59,904 nucleotides of DNA from positions 1 through 59,904 of the forward strand of contig JAJRSO010000052.1 in assembly GCA_024278755.1 (NCBI GenBank), in the 5' to 3' direction. The stretch comes from Calditrichota bacterium (GTDB lineage: Bacteria > Calditrichota > Calditrichia > Calditrichales > Calditrichaceae). Shown here piece by piece: positions 8,565 through 18,113 of this stretch. Both the position numbers and the translations under genes were made by a program. The notes beneath the pieces were generated by a model, which saw nothing but the letters and a program-made list of their open reading frames with translations, did no database searches and was not told the origin of the DNA. Numbering within the stretch: the stretch's first letter is position 1; every line of letters begins with the position of its first letter.

Positions 8565-9433
8565 AAAAAGAAAACATCCCCGAGGACGGCTGCAAAAAAC
8601 ACCATACTAATGACGCCGTTCATTTTGAAAAAGGCCATATTCAAATGGGATAAATCATCCGATTTCAGCAGTGAATGTTCGTATGTCAACAATCCGGCAA
8701 TAATAATCAATCCCACGGTGTAAATAAAATACAGCGGCACTAAAAATTCCAGCCAGCCCATCAGCGCAAAGGCGATAATATGGCTTGCCTTTGCTGCAAA
8801 AAGTGCTTTTTTTATTCCAATGAGTTTTGGAAATGAAAACAGACCGCTGCCGGAATCGTATTCATAATCCTGGCAGGCATAAAGGATATCAAACCCGGCT
8901 ACCCAGAACATAACCGCCAGCCCAAGAACAATGGGGGGCCAGGCAAAGTGACCGGTAACGGCCAGCCAGGCGCCCACCGGAGAGAGGCCCAAAGCAACGC
9001 CGAGCACATAGTGCGAAAATGAAGTAAAGCGTTTTGTATAAGAATACAGTAACACGGCCGCCAGAGCAACCGGAGACAATATAAAACATAGCTGATTTAA
9101 CCGGTAAGAAGCATAAATAAACAATAGCGAAAAACCGATAATAAATAGGATGATTTCTTTTTCTTTCAAACGGCCGCTGGGAAGATGGCGATCTTTTGTG
9201 CGGGGATTTTCGGCATCGTATTTTTTATCAACAAGACGGTTAAACCCCATGGCAGCGCTTCGCGCCCCTACCATTGCCAGAATAATCCAGAGTAACGAAT
9301 CAAGTGTTAACGACGCCTGATCGGTAGCCAGCACAGCTCCGGACAGGGCAAAGGGTAAAGCAAAAATCGAATGTGAAAACTTAATCATGTGGCCAAATTC
9401 GACAATACGTTTATAAAGATGCTTCAAAAGCAT
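8561..9433 (-). CDS. mqnP: UbiA-family prenyltransferase, probable 1,4-dihydroxy-6-naphthoate polyprenyltransferase
   Basis: 290-residue polytopic membrane protein of the UbiA superfamily. The first Asp-rich prenyl-PP/Mg site appears as NRLVDKKYDAENPRTKDR and the second as the DILYACQDYEYD region. About eight hydrophobic helices are visible. In the futalosine pathway MqnP attaches the polyprenyl tail to the naphthoate ring, and the position between the deaminase and ubiX genes supports that role over 4-hydroxybenzoate prenylation. GGAG lies upstream of the ATG, which overlaps the end of the deaminase gene by 10 bases. Confidence 0.88.
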   Translation of the reverse strand: MLLKHLYKRIVEFGHMIKFSHSIFALPFALSGAVLATDQASLTLDSLLWIILAMVGARSAAMGFNRLVDKKYDAENPRTKDRHLPSGRLKEKEIILFIIGFSLLFIYASYRLNQLCFILSPVALAAVLLYSYTKRFTSFSHYVLGVALGLSPVGAWLAVTGHFAWPPIVLGLAVMFWVAGFDILYACQDYEYDSGSGLFSFPKLIGIKKALFAAKASHIIAFALMGWLEFLVPLYFIYTVGLIIIAGLLTYEHSLLKSDDLSHLNMAFFKMNGVISMVFFAAVLGDVFFL

Positions 9434-10611
9434 TTCAGGGAACTCCAGGATTTTGAAACGATGAATCGTTCCGGTTCTTTTTCAATTTTATGATTGACAG
9501 AAAATACATTAAAACGAGACTTTAATCCAGCTTTTAATGCACCGTAATTTTCGGATTGCCCCAACGCGTCTGCCCCGTTAAGGGTTGCCATGCGGATTAA
9601 TTCCGCCGGATCTATTTGGTTGTTTCTATTATATAGGTAATAAATTTCATTATTCATATCAAGATCAACGTTACTGGCCAGACTGTCTGTTCCCACACAT
9701 AACGGAATATCGTTTACAAGATATTTCATAACAGGCATCTTCCCTACCCCTGTTTGAGCGTTGCTGCGGACGCAAACACAAACAGAAGCGCCGCTTTCTT
9801 TTATAAGCGTTAAATCCTGCTGGGCTACATGAACGCCGTGCACCAGCAACTGGTCCTTTCCAAGACAATCTAAATCGCTCAGATAGGCAACGGGTGATTG
9901 ACCGGGCGGCTGCCACGGCTCATTCCAAACACCACGTTCCTGTAGAAATTCTTTAAAACGCCCACTGCCCGTCAAAAGGAATTCCGATTCCTGTTTACTC
10001 TCGGCAAGGTGAATACTCGTCGGACTGCTTGTTCCGGATAGTTTTTGAATTAGCGGCGCCGAGGTAGAATATGGCGCATGCGGAACGATTTGAGCCATCG
10101 GATTTTCTGCATCTCTTCTGGCCTGCGCCTCCTTCAAAATCGTTCCGGCGCGGGCAGGGTCAAATCCGAGTATTTCATAAAAGACAACCCGCTCCAGCAA
10201 GCCAGAGAACAGATCCGGCGTCAGGAAATCCCCATTGGTTATATCGCCCGTAAGCACACATCCCGATGCGGCCAATTCTCCGGCCGCTTTTAATGCCGGT
10301 TCTATTAGAGCTTCAGGGTTGGTTTTTCCTCTTAAGGCTAACAACTGTCGTATCCAATCGGGAAAATCATCAAAACCGGTAATCATTCCGGCAAAAGCGC
10401 TGAGTTCCAGATGGCAATGGGCGTTTACCCAGGAAGGAGCGATGACGGCATGGCCGAAGTTTTTAATGGGAAATGAAGGGAAATTCTTTAAAAGGGAATC
10501 GGCTCCGGCAACCTGTAGAATTCGTCCGTCTTCTACGGCAAAGCCCCCAAAAGGAATGGGAGAAGATGAGACCGGAAGAATCCAGTCGGCTAAGTAAATC
10601 TTTTTCTGCAC
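9424..10611 (-). CDS. mqnX: Amidohydrolase, probable aminodeoxyfutalosine deaminase
   Basis: 395-residue ATZ/TRZ-type amidohydrolase. Metal and catalytic motifs are seen: HCHLE after strand 1 (PSWVNAHCHLELSAF), VPHAPYSTS, HLAESKQESE, VHGVHVA and GTDSLASN. The family deaminates guanine, adenosine, S-adenosylhomocysteine or related bases. Placement between mqnC and mqnP makes aminodeoxyfutalosine-to-futalosine deamination the most likely role (context inference). The start is GTG at 10611, 2 bases after the mqnC stop. No good Shine-Dalgarno is visible, so translation may be coupled to mqnC. Confidence 0.82.
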   Translation of the reverse strand: MQKKIYLADWILPVSSSPIPFGGFAVEDGRILQVAGADSLLKNFPSFPIKNFGHAVIAPSWVNAHCHLELSAFAGMITGFDDFPDWIRQLLALRGKTNPEALIEPALKAAGELAASGCVLTGDITNGDFLTPDLFSGLLERVVFYEILGFDPARAGTILKEAQARRDAENPMAQIVPHAPYSTSAPLIQKLSGTSSPTSIHLAESKQESEFLLTGSGRFKEFLQERGVWNEPWQPPGQSPVAYLSDLDCLGKDQLLVHGVHVAQQDLTLIKESGASVCVCVRSNAQTGVGKMPVMKYLVNDIPLCVGTDSLASNVDLDMNNEIYYLYNRNNQIDPAELIRMATLNGADALGQSENYGALKAGLKSRFNVFSVNHKIEKEPERFIVSKSWSSLKCF

Positions 10612-10613
10612 AA

Positions 10614-11681
10614 TTAATCTAACAGGTTATATTCCATATCACGCTGATGCGGCGCATACCCGGCATCTTTTATAATGCGTTTTATTTCGTTCAGAGACAT
10701 GCGAAAATGAATGCCTGCGGCAGCGACTACATTTTCTTCTATCATCAGACTGCCAAAATCATTACCGCCAAACTGAAGGGCAATCTGGGCGATTTTTGCG
10801 CCCATGGTTACCCACGAGACCTGAACATTGGGCACATTGTCCAGCATTATCCGCGAAATGGCAAGGGTTTTTAAATAGTCATAAGCCGTTGTTTTGTCGC
10901 CGCCCAATTTGGTATTTTCCGGCTGATAGGTCCAGGGAATAAAAGCCGTAAAGCCGCCCGTTTTATCCTGAAGTTCACGGACTTTAATAAGGTGTTCCAA
11001 ACGATCCGCATGGCTTTCCACATGGCCAAACATCATTGTTGCCGTGGTTTTCATATCCATCTTCTGTGCCATTTCCATTACATGCAGCCATTCTTCGCTT
11101 TTGGTTTTATAGGCATTTAATTTCTTACGCACCTCATCCACCAGTATCTCGGCTCCGCCGCCGGGAATGGAGGCCAATCCGGCTTCTTTTAAACGTCGCA
11201 GGGTCTCTTCTAAGGAGAGCCCGGAAATTTTTGCAATATAGCTGATTTCCGCAGGTGAAAGCGAGTGGATACGGATCGTCGGAAAAGCAGAACGAATATA
11301 ACGAAACAGATCTTCAAAATAATCGATTTTTAATTTGGGATGCAGGCCACCCTGCATCAATATCTGTGTACCGCCGAGTTTAAGAGTTTCTTCAATTTTA
11401 GAAGCGATTTCAGCTTTGGATAAAATGTATCCCTCTCCGGAGCCGAGGTCAGCGTAAAAAGCGCAGAAATCACATTTTGCCACACAGAAATTGGTATAAT
11501 TGATATTGCGATCGATAATATAAGTAACCATGGGTTCCGGGTGTTTTTGCCGCCGTACATGATTTGCCAAACTGCCCAGCTCCAGTAACCCGGTTTCTTC
11601 AAAAAGGATAAGGCCCTCATCAAATGAAAGACGCGTATTATTTAAAACTTTCTCCTGTATAACAGCAAGATTATTTGCCAT
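10614..11681 (-). CDS. mqnC: Cyclic dehypoxanthine futalosine synthase (radical SAM)
   Basis: 355-residue radical SAM enzyme that cyclises dehypoxanthine futalosine. The CxxxCxxC cluster motif appears as NFCVAKCDFCAFY. The MqnC-type stretches ILMQGGLHPKLKI, IHSLSPAEI and IPGGGAEIL separate it from MqnE. The ATG at 11681 is preferred because GGAG lies 10 bases upstream; an in-frame TTG at 11708 would deepen the overlap. With this start it overlaps the mqnA end by 11 bases. Confidence 0.93.
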   Translation of the reverse strand: MANNLAVIQEKVLNNTRLSFDEGLILFEETGLLELGSLANHVRRQKHPEPMVTYIIDRNINYTNFCVAKCDFCAFYADLGSGEGYILSKAEIASKIEETLKLGGTQILMQGGLHPKLKIDYFEDLFRYIRSAFPTIRIHSLSPAEISYIAKISGLSLEETLRRLKEAGLASIPGGGAEILVDEVRKKLNAYKTKSEEWLHVMEMAQKMDMKTTATMMFGHVESHADRLEHLIKVRELQDKTGGFTAFIPWTYQPENTKLGGDKTTAYDYLKTLAISRIMLDNVPNVQVSWVTMGAKIAQIALQFGGNDFGSLMIEENVVAAAGIHFRMSLNEIKRIIKDAGYAPHQRDMEYNLLD

Positions 11682-12528
11682 AGAAATTAAGCTCCGGTAT
11701 AAATTCAATCAATCCATAGTAAAAGGCATAGCGATAAAATTCCATAAGGCCTTCCTGCTTTTCTTCGGAAAAATCAAACGCAATATTCTGATTCAGATAG
11801 TCCGCATAGAATTGCGTATCATAGGGCTGATTTTTTGCAAATGTCTGGCAAATGGCATTGATGTTTTGTGCACCCAGGCGATATGATTCCTGTACCGCTT
11901 TGATATCATGCGTATCTATTTCCGTTCCCCGGCCTGCCCAAAAGGCAAATACAAAGGGTAAGCCGGTCAGATCGTTCCACTCGGCGGCCAAGTCCAGTTT
12001 ATTGGCATAATCAACTTGATAGTGCAACGCCTTATCGCCGATAATCAGGGCGGCATCCGCCTCCTGCAGCATTGTATCCAGGTCAGGGGCCATCGGTTTA
12101 TATGCAGGAGAGATTTCAAATTTTTCTTGCATTAGGATCTTTAACAATGCGGCCGACGTGCGGGAGCTGGTGTCCATTGCAATGGTTTCTATTTTACGCA
12201 AATCTTTTTTAAAAAACAGTTCCACACTTCTCACATAATCACGAGAGGCAATACTTAAACCCGGAATAATTTTTAATTTTCCTTTAGCCCGGGCATATTC
12301 GATGGAAGGAATAATTCCCAGGTCTACTTCTCCGTCTAACAGGCGCCGGGCACAAACGGACGGGACATCTTTTTGCAAGGCAAAAGAATGCTTTACCAAC
12401 TTCTTTTCCAGGCCGTAAACCAGAGGCTTGGTATTCAGGTAACTTACCAGGCTTAGTTTTTTTTGCTGCAATGCAGCATCCGTATTTTTATTTTGGCCGG
12501 ATGGTGCAAATAAACTATTTATATCCAT
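11671..12528 (-). CDS. mqnA: Chorismate dehydratase
   Basis: 285 residues of the periplasmic-binding-protein-like MqnA/MqnD family. MqnA converts chorismate to 3-[(1-carboxyvinyl)oxy]benzoate, the first step of the futalosine pathway. The family N-terminal motif SLVSYLNTKPLVYGLE is preceded here by about 23 extra residues (from the ATG at 12528), so the true start might be an internal TTG. Also seen: VDLGIIPSIEYARAKG and MDTSSRTSAALLKILM, both typical of MqnA. It lies between mqnE and mqnC in the same operon. Confidence 0.92.
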   Translation of the reverse strand: MDINSLFAPSGQNKNTDAALQQKKLSLVSYLNTKPLVYGLEKKLVKHSFALQKDVPSVCARRLLDGEVDLGIIPSIEYARAKGKLKIIPGLSIASRDYVRSVELFFKKDLRKIETIAMDTSSRTSAALLKILMQEKFEISPAYKPMAPDLDTMLQEADAALIIGDKALHYQVDYANKLDLAAEWNDLTGLPFVFAFWAGRGTEIDTHDIKAVQESYRLGAQNINAICQTFAKNQPYDTQFYADYLNQNIAFDFSEEKQEGLMEFYRYAFYYGLIEFIPELNFYGK

Positions 12529-12571
12529 CGATTACTCTTAATTTTTATCCGTACGTCCGCTTTCACGGATA

Positions 12572-13654
12572 TTAACATTCTTTGACTTCATTATACAGTG
12601 CGTCCCGTTCCACAGGCTGCAATCCACATTCGGAAATAAGAGCGCGCATCTGGCTTTTGGTCATCATCTGCGCCGAATCCGAACCGGCCATATGATAAAT
12701 GCGCTCTTCCACCACGGAACCGTCGATATCATCCGCCCCGAAAGCAAGGGCTATTTGGGCCGTTTTTGTTCCCATCATCACCCAGTAAGCCTTGATGTGG
12801 TCAAAGTTGTCCAGTAGTAAACGGCTGATGGCAATATTTTTTAAATCGTCAAAACCCGTTGCCCGCGGCAGTTTATGCATTTTTGTATTTTCCGGATGAA
12901 ACGCAAGCGGGATGAAGGTTAAAAAACCGCCGCTCACATCCTGTGCCTCTCGCAGCAGTACCAGATGTTCTACCCGTTCTTCGAGAGTTTCGATATGACC
13001 GTAGAGCATGGTGGCATTGGTGCGTATCCCTTTTTTATGTGCGATATGATGAATTTTTATCCAGTCTTGGGAACTGAGTTTATCCATAAACAATTTACGT
13101 TTAACGCGTTCGCTGAATATTTCCGCACCGCCGCCGGGCATGGCCTGCAGACCAACGGCAATCAAATCGTCCAGAACCAGGTCCCAGGTTTTTCCGCTGC
13201 GTTCGGATAAATAGGCGATTTCAACGGCTGTGTAGGCTTTTATATTTACATCCGGACGAATTTCACGAACGGCCCGTAAAACGTCCAGATAATACTCATA
13301 CGGAAGTTTATCATCCAGTCCACCCACAATATGAATCTCTTTTATTCCCTCTTCAATACGCGCCCGCACCTTCTTTCGTATCGTGTCCAAAGACATTCGG
13401 TAGGCGCCCTCTTCACCGTCTTTACGGTAATATGCGCAGAAAAGACAACTGTTGCGGCAGACATTGGTTGGATTTATATGCTGATTCATGGCAAAATAGG
13501 TTCGACGTCCGTTTTTCCGTTTACGTACCATATCCGCCATTTTGCCAATGGTGAGTAACTCATTGGAATTATATAAAACGATCCCGTCTTCAAAGGAAAG
13601 GCGTTCGTTATTTTTCACTTTATTGTATATCGTTTGCAGCTCTGTAGGAATCAT
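12572..13654 (-). CDS. mqnE: Aminodeoxyfutalosine synthase (radical SAM)
   Basis: 360-residue radical SAM enzyme that joins the MqnA product to SAM-derived adenosyl to make aminodeoxyfutalosine. The cluster motif is NVCRNSCLFCAYY. IHIVGGLDDKLPYEYYLDVL and MPGGGAEIFSERVK fit MqnE rather than MqnC or CofH. It is the first gene of an eight-gene minus-strand operon whose later junctions mostly overlap. The 43-base gap to mqnA shows no terminator. The promoter should lie in 13655-13810, where no clear -35/-10 was recognised. Confidence 0.93.
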   Translation of the reverse strand: MIPTELQTIYNKVKNNERLSFEDGIVLYNSNELLTIGKMADMVRKRKNGRRTYFAMNQHINPTNVCRNSCLFCAYYRKDGEEGAYRMSLDTIRKKVRARIEEGIKEIHIVGGLDDKLPYEYYLDVLRAVREIRPDVNIKAYTAVEIAYLSERSGKTWDLVLDDLIAVGLQAMPGGGAEIFSERVKRKLFMDKLSSQDWIKIHHIAHKKGIRTNATMLYGHIETLEERVEHLVLLREAQDVSGGFLTFIPLAFHPENTKMHKLPRATGFDDLKNIAISRLLLDNFDHIKAYWVMMGTKTAQIALAFGADDIDGSVVEERIYHMAGSDSAQMMTKSQMRALISECGLQPVERDALYNEVKEC

Positions 13655-13672
13655 AAAATCCGGCTTTCGCTA

Positions 13673-13794
13673 TCCGTTACAAAATTTAGTTTACTAAAAT
13701 CTAACTCTTAAAAAATGGGCTCTATTCCCTGTTTTTTTCCGGACAGCCTAAAATTTAACAGCATCAAATTAGGATTGCAAATCTTTGTAACGGA
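13673..13794. repeat. 11-base perfect inverted repeat flanking a 122-base intergenic block
   Basis: TCCGTTACAAA at 13673-13683 is matched by its exact reverse complement TTTGTAACGGA at 13784-13794, with ATTT continuing inside both arms after one mismatch. It sits between the end of the hybrid kinase gene and the start of mqnE. The interior is AT-rich and not coding. It may be a small MITE-like remnant, a looping operator or chance. Confidence 0.4.
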
Positions 13795-13810
13795 AATGGC
13801 GAGAGATACC

Positions 13811-16800
13811 CTATGTACCCTGACTGAAGATTTTTCGGATTTTCTGAAGCAGCGCCGTTGGTTTAAAAGGTTTGGGAATAAACTCGGTACTTCCTTCCAA
13901 TACTCCGTGGTGTACAATGGCGTCTTCCGTATAACCGGACATATACAATATATATATTTCGGGATGAATCTTGATTATTTCTTCGGCTAGTTTACGGCCG
14001 TTCATTTTGGGCATTACCACATCGGTTAATAACAAATCAATTCGATTGTTGTACCGGACAGAAAGGGCAAGAGCATCCTCCCCATCTTCGGCTTTAAGTA
14101 CCGTATAACCGTGTTCTTCCAGCATTTCCACCGTTAAAGCCCGCAATGCTATTTCGTCTTCCACCACTAAAATGGTTTCATTGCCGCGCACATCCAGCCG
14201 GGTAGTTTGCGTATCCGTTTCGCTTTCCACACTTTCCGAAGAACGCGGAAATAACATATTAAAGGAAGTACCCTGCCCTATTTCGCTTTCCACCCAAATT
14301 GTGCCGCCGCTCTGCTTAATAATTCCATACACCGTAGAAAGGCCGAGGCCTGTTCCCTTACCCTTGTCTTTTGTGGTAAAAAACGGTTCGAATATCTGTG
14401 AGCGCAGCGCTTCATCCATTCCGGTTCCGGTATCCGATATGCAGAGTTTAATGTACGCGCCGGGAACAGCGTCGTAGTATGTCGATTTTTCTGCTTTTTC
14501 TACATGAATATTTTCCGTATAAATAGTCAAAGCCCCGCCTTCGGGCATGGCATCCCGGGCATTGATGCATAAATTCATGATAACCTGCTCTATCTGACTG
14601 GGATCGGCATTTAGATTGCCCAGTTCACTGCTTAAAATAGTTTGCAGTTCTATGTGCTCACCTATTAAACGCTGCAACATCTTTTCCATATCGCTGATCA
14701 TTTGATTCAGATTAATAATTTTAGGCTGAATTATCTGTTTGCGGCTAAAGGCAAGCAACTGGCGCGTTAAGCCTTCGGCCCGTCGACCGGCTTTATCAAT
14801 CTGTTTTATTTTATTGTATAACGGATCTTCCTCCGCTATTTGGGCCAGCATTACTTCGCTGTATCCTATAATCACCGTAAGCAGATTATTAAAATCGTGC
14901 GCAACGCCCCCGGCCAGACGGCCAACCGCTTCCATTTTTTGAGACTGGCGGAATTGTTCTTCCAGTTTTTTCTGTTCGCTTATGTTTTGTTTATATAAAA
15001 TATAATTGGAAATAGCGCCCTCTTCATCATAAATGGGGCTAATCACAACTTCTTCCCAATATTTTTCCTCTTTCTTATTGATGCTTAACATTTCACCCCG
15101 CCAAATATTTCCGGCACTTACATCTTTCCAGATGCTTTTAAAAAGCTCTTTTTGTTTCTCATCGGCCAGCAAAACGGACGGGTGTGTTCCCGATAGGTCC
15201 TTCATACCAAATCCGCTGGAATCCATGAACTGCTTATTAGCATGTTCAATGTACCCGTTTTTATCTAAAATAATAATCGATACCGGACTCTGTTCTACCG
15301 CCTGTGTTAGATTTTTTACCTGTTTTTCCGCCGCCTTGCGTTCGCTAATGTCCTGAGCATAGGCAATAACCACCTCTTTGCCAAAATAGGTACTGCTGTT
15401 TAAATGTACTTCCTTAGGAAAAATCTCGCCGTTTTTCCGCAATCCCCAAAACTCAAAACGCTGTGGTTTACCCTTAAAAGCCTTCGCCAGAGCGCGGCCG
15501 ATTTTTTTTAAATCGTTCATTCCCGGCGCAGAAACGAATTCCGGAGTTTTACCAGCAAAATATTCTTTGGGCCAACCGTACATTTTTTCAGCGCCCGTAT
15601 TTACCGTGATGAAGGTGCCGTTTTTATCCTGAACATAAAGCGCGTCTTCCAGGCTATCGAATAGTTCCCGATAGCTTTTTTCCGAATTTCTTAATTCTTT
15701 TTCGGCTTCTTTTTGTAACGTTATGTCTTTGACTGCTCCATAAATATATTTTACCCGTTGTTCCTCAGCATCCCATTCCGGCCGACCACTGTCGTTCACC
15801 CAGCGTATATTGCCATCCCGGCCGATAATCCTGTACTCTGCGGAGCTGGACATCCCGGATAAATAGACACCAATCTGACGTAAGGCAATTGCCGTATCTT
15901 CGGGATGGATAAGCGATTCCCAACCGCCTTTCTTATGAATCTCGTCACGCGTATAACCGGTCATTTTTTCAAAAGCGCCGGTAATCCACAGGTTTTTCAG
16001 GCTTCCGTCTTCTTCAACTTTAAGAGCATATGCATAGTCCGAACTGATGTCCGATATGATACGGTACCGCATCTCGCTTTGTTTTAAAGCCTCCTCCGCC
16101 TTTTCCCGTTCGTTTATTTCATCATGAAGAGCAATATTGATGGTTTCGAGCTGTTCGGCCATACGCTTTGCTTCTTTTTGACGCTGCTCCAACAACAGTA
16201 CTTTTTCGTCTAACTCGGCCGTCCTCGCGGCAACAATGGATTCCAATTGTTCGGAATGTTCTTTTAAGCGGTTTTCAGTCTCTTTTATTTTTTTCTGCAT
16301 ACGTTCAAAACTTTGAGCCAGACTGCCGATTTCGTCGTTACCGCTTACATGAATCTTAAAGTCAAGGTTTCCTTTCTCCACCTGGCGGATCCCTTTGCGC
16401 AACGCTTTTAACGGTTCGATAATCATCCGTGAAATAAACAAGACACCTACAACCATCAGAACAAAGAACAGGGAAAATGTCCAGACCAACATTTTACTAA
16501 CAAGCGTTACCGGTTCAAAGGCCTCGTCTGCAGAAATTTCATTAAATAAAACAGAATGGATTCGGGTAACGGGAATGCTGCTCCCAAAAACCTGTGTTCC
16601 CATATAACTTGTATACATATGCGCTTTTGTATTGAAGGATGTATTTTTTTTATTTAGAGGAAAAACAGCGGGAACTCTCTGCTTCATAAATGTATTCTTA
16701 GAAAACCGGGAAGGCGTAGCCATTAATCCCCGTTCATTAACAAGATAGGTTTCACCGGTACGGCCAGGTCCGTGGTAATTTGTTAAGACGTTGTTAATTT

Positions 16801-17314
16801 CTGTCATTTTAAAATCGATAGCGGCTACCGCTTTTGTTACTCCCTCTTCTTTCAACGGGAAGCTAACGGTAATTACGGTATCTCCGGATACTTCGGAAAT
16901 ATGTATCCCGCTGAAACAAACCGAATCCTTAAGCTGAGTAAAGATATTTTTAGATATTTTGCCCGGCGTAACAAAATTTTTATATTTTTCAAATACTATC
17001 CGATGAGGTAGGAAAAAACGAATGCCCGAAATTAGCGGTTTGGTTTTGATAAGCTCTGAAAATATGGAAATTCTATTTTCTGCGCTGTCCGGACCGGATT
17101 TGGAACGAATGAACACATCGCTGACAATATGTTCGTAAAAATCCAGCATACTTTCTATCTGACCGGCCACCATTCGGGTATTTTTTTCGGTTATATAGCC
17201 GAGACGTTCATAAACATAGCGGGAATAGAAATAACGGATACTAAATAAAGCGGCAACGCTGCTTAGCAGCAATAATGATATTGTCGAAAGTAAAAATTTG
17301 CGGCGTAAAGACAT
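13811..17314 (-). CDS. Hybrid sensor histidine kinase: Cache-HAMP-PAS3-HisKA-HATPase-REC
   Basis: 1167 residues. A transmembrane helix near residues 7-29 and a second at about 278-300 bracket a double-Cache-like extracytoplasmic sensor. HAMP and a coiled coil follow, then three PAS units (motifs YRIISDISSDYAYAL, YRELFDSLEDALYVQD, AVEQSPVSIIILDKNG). The H box is GGVAHDFNNLLTVI. ATP-binding motifs are NLCINARDAMP, DTGTGMDE and GKGTGLGLSTVYG. A C-terminal receiver carries the phospho-acceptor Asp in DLLLTDVVMPKMNG. All key residues are intact. It is transcribed alone, with no separate regulator beside it; the output partner is unknown. Confidence 0.93.
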   Translation of the reverse strand: MSLRRKFLLSTISLLLLSSVAALFSIRYFYSRYVYERLGYITEKNTRMVAGQIESMLDFYEHIVSDVFIRSKSGPDSAENRISIFSELIKTKPLISGIRFFLPHRIVFEKYKNFVTPGKISKNIFTQLKDSVCFSGIHISEVSGDTVITVSFPLKEEGVTKAVAAIDFKMTEINNVLTNYHGPGRTGETYLVNERGLMATPSRFSKNTFMKQRVPAVFPLNKKNTSFNTKAHMYTSYMGTQVFGSSIPVTRIHSVLFNEISADEAFEPVTLVSKMLVWTFSLFFVLMVVGVLFISRMIIEPLKALRKGIRQVEKGNLDFKIHVSGNDEIGSLAQSFERMQKKIKETENRLKEHSEQLESIVAARTAELDEKVLLLEQRQKEAKRMAEQLETINIALHDEINEREKAEEALKQSEMRYRIISDISSDYAYALKVEEDGSLKNLWITGAFEKMTGYTRDEIHKKGGWESLIHPEDTAIALRQIGVYLSGMSSSAEYRIIGRDGNIRWVNDSGRPEWDAEEQRVKYIYGAVKDITLQKEAEKELRNSEKSYRELFDSLEDALYVQDKNGTFITVNTGAEKMYGWPKEYFAGKTPEFVSAPGMNDLKKIGRALAKAFKGKPQRFEFWGLRKNGEIFPKEVHLNSSTYFGKEVVIAYAQDISERKAAEKQVKNLTQAVEQSPVSIIILDKNGYIEHANKQFMDSSGFGMKDLSGTHPSVLLADEKQKELFKSIWKDVSAGNIWRGEMLSINKKEEKYWEEVVISPIYDEEGAISNYILYKQNISEQKKLEEQFRQSQKMEAVGRLAGGVAHDFNNLLTVIIGYSEVMLAQIAEEDPLYNKIKQIDKAGRRAEGLTRQLLAFSRKQIIQPKIINLNQMISDMEKMLQRLIGEHIELQTILSSELGNLNADPSQIEQVIMNLCINARDAMPEGGALTIYTENIHVEKAEKSTYYDAVPGAYIKLCISDTGTGMDEALRSQIFEPFFTTKDKGKGTGLGLSTVYGIIKQSGGTIWVESEIGQGTSFNMLFPRSSESVESETDTQTTRLDVRGNETILVVEDEIALRALTVEMLEEHGYTVLKAEDGEDALALSVRYNNRIDLLLTDVVMPKMNGRKLAEEIIKIHPEIYILYMSGYTEDAIVHHGVLEGSTEFIPKPFKPTALLQKIRKIFSQGT

Positions 17315-17381
17315 CTGGTTTTCTCGTCAGATTAAATGTAATCTAAAATTTAAGGGACCAAACAACAAAAAAAATAAATAT

Positions 17382-17495
17382 CAAACAAGAATCATCATGA
17401 AGATGCATGTTTAAATTCTAGAATTTGGTGTTTATTTGTTATCTGGCGCTTGTATTTTGATATTTCCTAAATTTTTCTTTAGAAATTTGGGTATA
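17382..17495 (-). repeat. Dispersed intergenic repeat, copy B (inverted, 114 bases)
   Basis: Read on the minus strand it follows copy A almost base for base: TATACCCAAATTTCTAAAG, then AAATTTAGGAAA, TCAAAATACAAGCGCCAG, ATAACAAATAAACACC, AAACATGCATC and TTCTTGTTTGA. It contains the perfect palindrome AAATTCTAGAATTT. It lies between the 178-residue membrane protein gene and the hybrid kinase gene. Confidence 0.8.
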
Positions 17496-17547
17496 AATTA
17501 CATACTTTCCGGGTCCGCATCTGTTACTGATATATTTCTTTATCTTC

Positions 17548-18084
17548 TTACAAAACAGCCATACATTGTTCGATAATTTTAAATGAAGGGAAATTAATGA
17601 TCATGCTATAGGCGCTGATAACCGTATAGATCAAAAAGGTTTGGAACTGTCCGGCCGCAATAAACACAATAAACCCCAACAGTAAAATAACATTGGCAAC
17701 CGACCAGACCAGCATAAAATAGCGGCGCATAATTATGAGAGTTCTGGCAATGACCGAGGCCTTATCACCAAACTCAGCAACAAAATCGGCAATATCTCCG
17801 CTGCCATAAGAGATTTCTTTTTTATGAGCCCGAGCAACCATTTTAGCCGGAATCAGGTAATGCCGCTTAAGATAGAAAACTGTAAAGAGCAGAGCCAGGG
17901 TCACAAGCAAAATCACATTGTCCGCTTTCGAATCTACTGTGGGGGATACCGTTTGAAAAAAACCGCCAAATTTAAACAAAACAGCCGTTAATACGAGTAT
18001 ACTCATTCCCGAAAGAAGCGCCGTCCACAACACCCGGTTAACCCGGTGTATATGCCTGAGTTTGTTATAAAATTCCTGGTTCAT
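17548..18084 (-). CDS. Four-helix membrane protein of unknown function
   Basis: 178 residues with four hydrophobic segments (about 18-42, 58-76, 118-142 and 145-165). A polar loop with AKMVARAHKKEISYGSGD separates helices 2 and 3. No motif was recognised. The gene starts 29 bases after the UDP-sugar pyrophosphorylase gene on the same strand, so it is probably the last gene of the glycerate kinase/phosphatase/pyrophosphorylase unit. The function is unknown. Confidence 0.72.
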   Translation of the reverse strand: MNQEFYNKLRHIHRVNRVLWTALLSGMSILVLTAVLFKFGGFFQTVSPTVDSKADNVILLVTLALLFTVFYLKRHYLIPAKMVARAHKKEISYGSGDIADFVAEFGDKASVIARTLIIMRRYFMLVWSVANVILLLGFIVFIAAGQFQTFLIYTVISAYSMIINFPSFKIIEQCMAVL

Positions 18085-18113
18085 TGTTACTCCGGTTATT
18101 TGATCAATACGGA

